NCBI RefSeq assembly: GCF_016859285.1 | Contig: NC_053409.1 | Span: forward strand, 20,717,976 to 20,781,975 | Reading direction: 5' to 3' | Length of the DNA: 64,000 nucleotides | From: Xiphias gladius | Lineage: Eukaryota > Chordata > Actinopteri > Istiophoriformes > Xiphiidae | Part shown: one piece after another, positions 44,701-56,700 of the stretch | Position numbering within the stretch: the stretch's first letter is position 1 | Layout: the number at the start of each line of letters is the position of its first letter | Notes under the pieces: model-generated | Told to the model about the DNA's origin: nothing | The model's database searches: none | Seen by the model: only the letters and a program-made list of their open reading frames with translations | Translations under genes and position numbers: made by a program

Positions 44701-47700
44701 TCCAGGCGATCCACTCAGTCGCCTGGCACCATGAGGGTAAACAGTTTGTTTGCAGCCACTCAGATGGCACTCTGACCACATGGAATGTACGAGCCCCGGC
44801 CAAGCCTGCACAGATCATCACACCACATGGTTAGAACTGTTGTATACACACAGTTGTACTGTTCATACACACCCAGGCATATTGAATAGAGGCCACCTAT
44901 GTCTCATATTGTAGCAACATATGTGGACAGGAGCATATGTATTGTACTTCCGCAAATTAAAGTTTGCATCGGCACTTTTTGCCGTTTGACCTCCACTAGG
45001 AAAGCAGCCTAAGGATGGAAAAAAGCCAGAACCATGCAAGCCTATCCTGAAGGTGGAGTACAAAACAACGAGGGCTGGGTAAGTTTGTTGGTAGCAAGTC
45101 CACACCCATCCTGTGTCTTAACTGACTCTGGTTTGAATCCATATCCTGTACTGAAAGTGGCCTTTCCTGTTATTCTATCACAAAAGCATATACTATACCA
45201 AACAGGCCCGTCTTGTTGACAGTATCCTTACACTGGTGGAAATTGAGCGGAAAGCTTGGACGGTCCCTGTCTAATTATTTTTTTATGTTCTTGCAGGCTT
45301 TGTTTTGTTGTGATCATTAAATAAATTAGTTTTATGTTATGATCACTGTCAACACAATTATCATTATCTGGAGAGAACAAACTTGACATGTCAAGGTCAC
45401 AAAGTAAAAAGACAAAACTTTCCTATGATTATTATAATTATAATTATTATTCGATCTTATTAGAGGAGAGGGAGTAATATAGTTGTCATTATAATTAAAA
45501 AGTGTGCTCCTCCCATCATAGATGCTCTTGAAATGGGGCCAAATAATTTCCAGAGAAAGCACAACAGTAAAAATTTTGGTGTACCTCTTCACCAATTTAC
45601 CACTGATTAGATCGAGTAGCTTTTCACCTTTACAACAAATTGAATTTTTCGGAATGAACAACGGAAATGTTGGTGTGTGTTTGCGTAACTCAGGGACCCA
45701 TTCATGGTCCTGTCTGGAGGTCTGTCTTACGATACATTGGGGAGGAGAGCCTGTCTGACTGTGATGCATGGAAAGAGCACTGCCGTCCTCGAGATGGACT
45801 ACCCCATTGTAGATTTCCTAACGCTGTGTGAAACCCCATATCCAAATGGTGAGCTGTAATAGTCCACTCTCAACTGGTTTTGTTCCCTTTGTCGCAGAGT
45901 CTGTATTAGCTCACTGAAATTACATCATTATCCCTGTTAATTTTGTGCCGTTTCGTTTGCCAGACTTTCAGGAGCCTTATGCTGTGGTGGTCCTGCTCGA
46001 GAAGGATTTAGTTGTAATAGATCTCGGACAGATTGGGTAATTATTTGACGTATTATCATTCTCCTTATTTTTATTTGGCTACATATATTTTAGTTTGAGT
46101 ATTTTTGCTATGCATCAAAGGTCATCATTGGTTTTGTAGAGCAATCACACGGTGTACAAGAGATGCTGCTAATTATTTAACCATATTGACGATTTAAGTC
46201 AGAAATGGAGGATTCAAACTTTTCAGACTTTAATAAATATTAGTCATGATCCTTCTCTTCTACACAATACACAAGAGCTGTCACAGTCACTTACATTTTT
46301 GACCTACTCCTATTCTTTAAAGGTTCCATGTAAGTAAAATGTCTAACTTTAACTTTATTGTTCCAAAGGAATTTGTTTTCTGGTAAAGCATTGTCTTCTT
46401 TTTACCTTAATCTTAATGTTTTGTGCTTTTTCCCCTCGGTGTATCATGCTGCCTTTTATCATCCTATGCCAAATATATTCTTGAACTGGTATTTTAATTC
46501 CAAATCTCAGTATTTTCTCTTTGTTTTTTAATGTTAACATTTTTAATGTTGTTGTAACTTGCACTGGTGGGTGTGTGTAAACATGTCACCCCGTAAATCC
46601 AATATTTGTTGAGGGCAAACCAGCCAGCATAAAGGCCGAAGATGCACTCCTCAAATTGGTTATTGCACTTAGACGTGCCCCCAAATCTACAAGTTTCCTC
46701 CCAGCGCACTGTTGTTGCTTTGAAAGTCACAGTTGAGTTTAAAAACCGGCAACATTAAAGCACTAACATACAGTGGGTCACATTTAATGTTTGGGTGCAA
46801 CAATTGCTGTCCAATTCCAGCCTCTGTGATTAGAAATTATGAATTTAACATAAAATTTCCATTGTGAAAATGTTTAAAATTACAATAAAGCTATTAAAAA
46901 CTGTATAATCAACAATCTCAAGGCCATTTCATGGGACATTTTATTGTAGTCAGTCAGTCAGTGAACTTGGCCGTAAAATTAATTGGCATTTACATCTCAA
47001 GTTGACAGACATGCAGATATGATAAGAAAGTCTTTTTTCAAACCTAACCTATGGCACATTTTCCTCACAGGTACCCAATATTTGAGACTCCATATCCTTT
47101 GACTATACATGAGTCACCGGTGACTTGCTGTGAGTACTTTGCTGACTGCCCTGCTGAACTTATACCTGCACTTTACTCCATTGGCAGTCGGCAAAAGAGA
47201 CAAGGTTACAGCAAGAAGGTAATTTATTCATCTTTGTAATCTTTTTAAAATGCATTGTTCAAACGCGGTGGTTTCAAACTTTCTTCCATCTCACAATTAT
47301 TGAGGCCACTTTGCTCCTGGGAACACTCAAATGGATTTATACCCTTGCCCTGATCTATGCCCCGCTGCAGGGAGAAGCACGCTTTTTATTGGAAATAAAT
47401 GAAAAAACCCACGGAGGTAATATTACTGCATTTGATCATTTAAAGTTCTTATTTTCACAGGAATGGCCAATTAGTGGGGGAAACTGGGGCCAAGGCACAC
47501 AGAGTTACCCAGAGATCATAATCACAGGGTTAGTGATTAATAAATGAATTAATTTATTTTTTGATACACGCAAAACTGTGAATCACACACATGGACTTGT
47601 GGTGTTTTTCAATGATTTCTCTGCATGTTTTCCCCTAAAACAGACATGCTGATGGGTCGATCAAATTTTGGGATGCTTCCGCATGTGAGTAGTTTTGTTT

Positions 47701-50700
47701 TATGTATATTGTTTTGTATAATGTTGTGTATAATGTGTAAGTGTATAATGTCAACAGAAATATTAGCATTTGGTGCAGTTTTTATCGCACCAAAAGATTA
47801 GATTCATCTTACAGAATATTTCTAGTCCCATTTCAGGTTACAGTTAAAATACATACAGCTGTACAATCCATGCTATGATACTACACATTTCCATATCTCA
47901 AGATCATACATATGCTCAGAAAATGGTAGACATTGAGATCTGCAAAGATGAGAATATAAAAGCCAGTGCATTTTACATGTAGATATTCATATTAACGTAA
48001 GGAACTGCTTGCACAGTGATGAAGTCCGTCTGTGGAAGAGAAGCTAAATTATGTAAGTCTTGAACATCAGACAAACTCTAGAATTATAGAGTACATTGCA
48101 GAAATGATATTGCTCGGGCTTTTTTATCAAAAAATTTGGAAATAAAGGAGTTGTCAGTGACAGTGTTTATCATTCCACGTTGGTACATGAGAAAGAGTTA
48201 TGTCGCACCAATGTTTTTGGCATTACTTTTTTTTTTTTTGTCTGAATTTTGCAAAGTTGTATGTCACATCATTTTAAATCTGCTTCTTAAATATTTGTTA
48301 TTCTTCTTGAATACAGTATGAATTCTATCTTGAAGCAGTTCGCAGATTGAAGAGGGGCACATTCACAGAGTCCTGCTGACTTTGAGGTTAAAACGCAATT
48401 GATTTAGGCTTAAACGCAATTGATCAATTGATTAATCCCTCTGAGAGCTTTGCCATGGCTGTATTAGGCTTTGAAGCAGCTGGCTATGCCGTTTTAGCAT
48501 GTGTATACACTACGGTGTCATCTGCATAGATTACTGTTTCCCCTCAATGACAGTGTTTAGAGAGATTATTAACGTTTAGCCAAATTCACACTACGGATCT
48601 TGGTGACAACTGCTTTTGTGCATTTAATGCCCACTGGAATTAATACTGACTCCAACACACTAGTTGCTGCCATGGGTACATTTGATGTAGGTAGAGGATC
48701 ATCATATCTTTCTTTTTCTTCACTCTTCTCAAAGTAATGCTTCAAGTGCTGTACAAGTTGAAGACCGCCAAGGTTTTTGAGCGGGCTCGCAGTAAGGAGG
48801 AGAAGCCAAGTACAGATATAGTAGAAGAGGACCCATTCGCCATCCAGACCTTGTCCTGGTGCCCTGAGAGCAGGATGCTCTGTGTGGCAGGTGTGTCTGC
48901 CCACGTTATCGTCTATAGGTTCAGCAAGCAAGAAATCACCACTGAAGTTGTGCAGGTGGGTAAACGTCATTTTCCATGGCAGTGTCATCAGAAACATGCA
49001 GAATTAAAGTTTTGGACAAATGTTAATCATTTAAATCTTAGTCCTGAAACTTTTATCTGACTGCAGACAGGCCACTGCCCTTTGTAGTTTTTTTTGTTTT
49101 CTTTTTCTTTTTTGTGACAGACAGTTCAGGGAAATACAGTTTAGGGAAAGAAACCTCTGGCATGCATGCATGTACAGGTGTTTTGAGAAGTGGAGGTACA
49201 AGAACAAGCCTTTTTGTGACAAATCATCTCTTGTGTTAAGCTTTTGGAGGTGCGGATGCAGAGTGAATTTAGCGAAGTGGATTCCCCTGATCCAGGGGGG
49301 GAGCAGACGCCGACTCTGCCAACCCCGGGAGCTCCCCCCAGCCCTCAGGAGACTGAAGTGCCCACCCAGCCTTCCACAGGCAACAGCTCCTCTGACGGAC
49401 CCCGGGACAATATACCATGCCTGCAGTATGGACAACAGTGTCTTCTTGTTCTTTTTTTTTTCTTTTTTTCTTTTTTTTTGGCAAAAAAGATTGAATTGGG
49501 ACAAGCTTTTTGTTTCATTGTGAAGCAGATTGTTACTGAACAAACCAAAAACTGAAACAAAAAGGTCATTTGTGTGACGTAGTCATCCATTCATTCCTTA
49601 CAGCCATCTGTTCAATCCTTCATGAAATTTCCACATCAGTACACCAGGGGAAAATGTTCTTCTGTATAAAGATATTAAAAATGATGAAAATGTTTTGACA
49701 GCAGAAGGTTGGAAGGGGGAATAACAATAATAAAAAATGATCATATTGTCAGTGCAGCAAAGGGTCAGGATTCGTTCCCATATAAACCATATCCTGCTGT
49801 CTCATGTTGCTGTGTGTTTGATGCAGGGTGCGGAGCTCCCCGCTGAAGCAGTCTCCGGGCTACCAGGTGGAGCTGGTGATCCAGCTGGTGTGGGTGAGCG
49901 GGGAGCCACCTCAGCAGATCACCAGCCTGGCTATCAACTCCTCCTACGGCCTGTAAGTATCTATGGCCAGCACACGTGATATTTTGGCATGAGGTCACAT
50001 CACTTTATGCCCACACTTGTCCTGACAGTGGTAGTTATGCCTGTCCAGTAGCTTTTTTTTTTGTGCAAAATTTGTGTGTATCAAGAAATTTTAAGTGCAT
50101 CCTGTCACGCAGAAGGCAGTAACCAGGCATTTATATAGTGCAACTGTAAATAAAGCCTGTATCACAGTTTGGAGTAAGGAGCCAAAATAGCATCTGAATC
50201 CTAATTACACCGTGTCCCTCATCCCCCCCTGTGTTTCAGCGTGGTGTTTGGAAACAGTAATGGCCTGGCTGTGGTGGACTACCTCCAGAAAACTCTGCTC
50301 CTCAACATGGGCACATCAGAGCTGTATAGCCCATCTGACCCCTACCAGAGGCAGCCTCGCTCCCCACGCAAAGCACGACAGCCCTCTGGAGGTGAGCTGC
50401 ACTCCAAAAATTATACCCCTGTCTCATTTTTCCTGGTGCTCACTCTCTAAGCACTGCTAAGTAGCTGCACCGACTGCCCTGACTCACATTAATCTCCCTG
50501 AAATAAACGCTTTATTCAATAGTGAGTTACCTTATATTCCATTGCGTTGCTTAACACTGACTGACCGTTAGAGGTGGGTTAGGGAGGCAGCGCTGACACT
50601 TGGCAGCCGCTGTTACTTCGCACTATGACCACCACCCCCTGCAGTAGCTCCTCTCCCTCAACAGGGGGCATCACTGACAGATTCTCCATCTGTTCATTTG

Positions 50701-53700
50701 GACTGTGCAAGGACAGTGGAGCTAACATGTTGGGGACCTGTGCAGTCAGAGTGGATGCTGTATCATTGCCTCTCTCCTGTAATAAAATAATCTTTTGATT
50801 TGTTTGAATGATGAAAACAGTACATAAGCCTTGTTTACTTGCTTGTACTAGCCTAGCAGTTTCTCTCATGTCATTTATTTTCTCTTTTTTATCTAATCAT
50901 CCTCTCATTCGCTATTTGTATTCATTCTTCTCAGTCTCAGTCGTCTGGTGCTAGACTCTTTTAACTCTTTTTTGCTCTTTTAATTGGGTTTTCTGCCATG
51001 CAAAGCATTTTTTTAGTTCATGTGAACTATAAGAATGCTATGTGAGAAATATATTTATACTGTTTAATTTCCATCGCAAATCCAGCAGCAAGCCTCTGAG
51101 ACGTCCTTCTCTTTTGCACTTATGATTTCCAGTCATTTTTCTGTCTCACTGTTTTTACTCTTGGTCTCTCTCTGTGATTTGATAAAGACATTCCAAATGT
51201 GACGTCTTGCATGTCCAGACTTTCTAACTTGTATACTGAGTCTGTGAAAAAACTACGCTCACCTCACTTCAGTAAGTCATGTTGTGTCAGAATTTACCCC
51301 TCCTAGTATCATTTTTCTCCTATAAAGCCTTTCCTTCTTCCCATGAAGATATATTCCCTGATTTGGTTATAGCAACCCCCCATCCCCAAAGCTCACTATT
51401 GACTTTTTTTTTTTTTTTTTTTAAACACCAGCAGTCAGCTGGGAGGAAATTTTAAGACTTGAGGGTTCTGTAACAAAATCAGGTAGTTTATCTTTCAACC
51501 CTGCCTTCCTGTTTTACTAGACAAACAGTGACACATTGAGTCAAATGTAATAGGTTTGTGAACTCAAGTTTGGTGTATTTACTGGACTGTATGGATAGCT
51601 ATCCCTGCCTTTGTTTAAATAGGTGACCCTTTATTATTTTCACCACATGTACTGTAATGTAGAAGTTGGCATAGCTTTAGTAAGAGTTGCTAAGAGTAGT
51701 CGAATTGTAGGACTAAATCTGCCATGTTTGATTACGACTTTTGTGGATCCCACAGCACTGTGCGATTCCAACGATGGATCTAACACCTCAGAGGACCGCT
51801 GCAAATCACCTACGTCAGGTAAGCGTTAGTGCTCCATGCAAAAAAACAAATCATTTTATTATTTTAAAATACCTTTTTTTTTCAATTGCCGCTATTTGTC
51901 ATGTAGGATCTACCTCACCATGCAATTCAGACGATGAACGAAAACAGAAGTTCATAGAGAAGGGTACTGTATCATTCAAAGCTGCATATCCACTTAAATT
52001 CAAGCATTTGTAAAGTGGCTGCAGTTTTCTGATTTGTCTTTTTGAACCTTATTTCCAGTGAAGTTCAAAAGCAGACGCTTTTCCAAGACGGTTGCCAATG
52101 ACTTTGGTACTGTATCATTCAAATGTATTCCTTCTGATTACTCACTCTTTCTCTCTGAATGACGGCGTTCTAACCACACTGTGCCTTAATCCTACATCAG
52201 TCTGTGCTTCTCGTACCAATGACAGAAAGAAGTGCATTCAGGAAACGTGTTTTTACTAATCACGTGGTTTTGGGGTTTCATAGTCGATATCAGAAATTAA
52301 TCAGGATTCTTCATCGAATGCATGACAGGACATCTTTTAAATTTCAGGCCTCAGATTTTCTATGCAGAAATTTGTCACAATAGGCTGTAGGCTGTTGTTA
52401 CGCAACTGTAGGTAGAAAAAGGTATGCCAAATTGGCAGATGTTACTCTATACTTCATATTTTTACTAATTCGAAAGCATAGAAAATCTGCTTCATGCCAC
52501 CATATTTATCGTACTAATGTCTAACCGCATCACTTAATTGTTTAAGTGAAATATTTCTCTCTGATTGTAGACACTTGCTGTGTGTGTTTCTGATTCCAGG
52601 GCTTCAGTCAGTGTTAAATGTTTGGCTGCCCACTGATTTTTTTTTTTTTTTACCTTTCCTCCCACTCTCTTTGCATAACTATGTTCAATGAATTATAATT
52701 ACCTTATTTCTTGACTGCCTCTTGCTTTGTTTGGCATTACAGGCCCTTTGGTTGTCTGTGATGCTTCTCAGCGTCCTTTGTATTCTCAGGGTTTCTCTTA
52801 GGGTGGTTATAGACTACAACAGGCAACTTTTGGGGTACTTTTGGTAGCAAGGAACAATATTCCTATCGAAAACCCCAAAACAAACCAAGTCAAATGTTTT
52901 TGGAATCAGAATATTCCTCTTAAAGCAATGCACAGCATATACTGTAAGCATGTCCTCAGCAGTTGTCCTACAGTATGTATCACCACTCTTACGTTGACTT
53001 TTTTCGATTGACTACCCACTAATTTGCAGTAAAAATTATGACAAAATAATTAATTGATGATTACTTAATCATCGGTTGTAATTTATCTCAGTAACCTTTG
53101 ATTCATCAACAAAAAAAATGTCAATTTTTAGCCCTCATTCTCTCCTCATAAAATTGGGGTATTTGTTTCTGTTACAGCCAAGATGTCACGGAAAATTAGC
53201 TCGACTAGTGAGCAAAAGCCAGACCTGGGTAAGCCAAAACTAATGCCTATAAGTTTCAAAGAACCTTTATATTTTCTTACAGGTGTTCCTCTTGTCATTT
53301 GAATCTTCTGCTTAGTATTAAATTCACAGTTTCAAAATACTCCTTTGAGAATACTGCTTATTCTCTAACAGCATGTTTTGTGTGAATGTGAGACTCCTGT
53401 TATCTTGTACTGTAAGTTGAGATGAACACTGTCTCTGTGTGCATTGTGTGCAGAGGAGAGGTCCCAACGATGGCGCTCTCTCACATGTAAGACGCACTTT
53501 TATTGTATGAACAAAGGCAAGGCAGCAGACAGGATGAGCCAGAAGGCGGACGTATGTAGAACTAAGTCAGCCCCTGACTCCTGTGAGTGGACCAGGTTTG
53601 GGCTGAAGTGGGATAACTGGTACTAACCCCCACCACTGCTGGGGCTTTTATTTCGAATTGGTTGACATATGACACTAATCCTCTCACAATGATTGTGTTC

Positions 53701-56700
53701 TTCTTTTTGAGGAGGTTCCACTGGCTTGACTGCACTCAGCATTAAAAATCTTGCTTTTCTTGTTTGCAGGGCAGTTTGTTTAGCCTTCCCTTCTGTGTCA
53801 CAGATCTTTTTTTATTTTCTGTTGCGATCCCTCATTAGCTTTTTAAAGTGGGTAAAAGCTTGTGTTTCAGCTTCCGTCAGCACAGTAATGAGGCATGAAT
53901 AATTTTTGCTCCTTATAACAGTTCTTCCTTGGGAGTCACTGTAGTACTACATTCATATCTTACGCATTTTTTCACATTGAGAATGTTGTTGTCAAATTTT
54001 TAATAGCAGAAAAACAAATTGGGAACAATTTAAAGAAAACTGCATCCTTGGGTGTAAACTGTGAAAGAAAATCTCAATGTCAAAAAGCTTTTTGGTGTGC
54101 CATAGATGAAGGGTTTGTTTTTTTTTTTTTTTTTTTGGCTGCACTGAGTCATTTCCATGAAAGACATGAATATGATCAAAGGCGTGCTCCACTAATCACA
54201 TGGTCGCAAAACATAGCCCTAACATGTTAACTGAGTTTTGACTTGGTGGATTTTATGCCATAATACCTCTAATTCTCCTGTTTGCATGGAGAAGTCCTCT
54301 GTAAACTTCTTACCCCTTTAGTTTCACATGAACGATTTCCTCATCGTCTTATTTCTGTGCTCACTCCCGCTGTCCAGATGCCAAGGATAACTCATTCACC
54401 CGCTCGCGTAGCTCGAGTGTAACCAGCATAGAAAGAGAATCTCGAGAGGCCATCTCCTCCTTTCACTTCTGTGAGAGTTATCCCAGGAAGACGGACAGCG
54501 TGGTCGGTCCCGGTGTGCTGGTGGGAACCACCCAGGGCTCTGTGATGATGGTGGCCCTCAGCCTGCCGCCTGGTGGGGACCAGAGGCAACAGCAGCCAGT
54601 CGGCATCTCCTCCTGCGGTAAGATATGTAATATACGTACTAGATATATACTGTATATACATAGCAGCCTTGCATCGTTAAATGTCAGTCATATTTGCTGA
54701 ACACAAGGTTCAAAAAAGACCAATCCTGTATTTTTCTTTTCCAAAAACTGAAATGTCATGCCAGAGTTAGGTCAATTCTATTGCGCCAAAATGTGTAAAG
54801 GCAATTTCTCTAACCTTAGTGAGAGCACAGGACAGAGAGAAAGTTTGAATAGGGTGGTCGACTAGTGAAAGTGGTTATATTTATTTATTTCCCATCTCAG
54901 TTAATGTGCACATGTTCCAAGTGAAAATATCCAACCGTCCATGCTCTACTGTCCTTTTAGTTGACCACGAGTTAAGGACTGCAGAAGTAGGAGAGCAAGA
55001 TTTTGCTTTACATCCTGTGGTAATTTGAAGGGAGTCTCTAATTCTTCCTCTTTATTACCCATTTTTCCAGGCACTCTAGTCAGACTCAAAGGAGGCATTT
55101 TGACGATGGCCATGCTGGACTCCACTGGAACTCTGCTGCCCCCATCCTACGAGCCATGGTATGACCCAAATGCCTCAGATGAGGAGAAGGAGAAGAGCCG
55201 GAGGCGCAGGCCAGCCTCCCCTCCCTCATCACAAGAGGGTCAAGACTCCCAGTTTGCTGTGCTGTGCTCGGAGAAACAGGCCAAGGTGGTGGCAATGCCC
55301 TCTCAAACCTGCATCTACAAACACAACATCACAGAGACCTCCTTCGTGCTCAGGGCTGATGTTGTGCAGATGGCCGGAGCTAACTTCATCGCCTGTTTCT
55401 GTGCTAATGGGCACATCATGACTCTGAGGTATCGTTACCGGTAGCTTCGGCTGGTATTGACATCTACTCTCAGAAACCAAAATAACTATCTTTGTCCAGC
55501 TCATTTCATAGCAAAGATACATCTCAGTCCAAAGGAGGACAGATGCAGCAGTAACAGTCAGCTGCCTGGTGGCCTTACGCTGTCTAATCTTTGTATCCTC
55601 ACAGTTTGCCCAGTCTACGGCCTCTGCTGGATGTGAACTACCTGCCGCTGACGGACATGCGGATAGCCAGAACGTTCTGCTTCTCTAACCTAGGTCAAGC
55701 CCTGTACCTCACCTCTCCCACCGAGATCCAGAGGATCACCTACAGCCAGGAGACCTGTGACAACCTGCAGGTCAGATACTTTCAATCAGTGAATGAGTTT
55801 TATTGTGAAAATTTTGAATTCATGTGTCATTATCAGAGCCGATAATGGTAAATGTGCAGACTGAAACAAACCAAAGTACAATATGTCAGTGTTTGAAATG
55901 AATCTTTGGGCTTCCCAACACAACAGCAACTATCCCTACACCAAACATCCTCTGTGTTCAAGTCTGAATCTGGGAAGGCACTTATTAATCTTCTGAGGTC
56001 ACTAGTATTAGAGTTTAGTATTTAAAAACATTTGTGTTCTTTTCAGACATGTGAAATGACATAATTTCATATCCATTATTAACACCTGAAATGGCTAAAT
56101 GACTAAAAAAACAACAAACAAACAAAAAAAACAAGCTTTGTAGGTCAGTCTATATGTCCACAGGGAATATAGATTGAAATAGATGCGTGCTGATGTTTTC
56201 TGTCTTCTCCAGGAGATGCTCAGTGAGTTATTTACCCCTGTGGAGACACCAGAGGCTCCTAACAGAGGTTTCTTCAAAGGCCTTTTTGGTGGAGGAGCTC
56301 AGTCTCTGGACAGGGAGGACCTCTGTGAGTACAGAACAGCCTAGTATCACATCATGATTCCCTCATTTACATACATGCTTCTATTTGCATATTGATATAT
56401 TTCTGTTTCTGTTTCTCAACACGACTGGCTTCTATTGCTCCCTATGAGTGCCGGCGCTCAGGCTCCAACGGCACATTTGTAGTCTGTATAAATAAGAGAG
56501 CCATTGTCTATATTTCTCTTCTAGATTCCAACTACTATTAAAGTATTTTAGTATTTATACTTCTTAATAGCGTATGAAACTTTTTAAATTTTATTTTATG
56601 TGAAATGTGACAAAGTTAAATTCATTCAGTATGAAGATTTTAACACCATAAAAATCATACATATTTTAGACATAAATTTCACTCATTTTGGGAACGTGGC

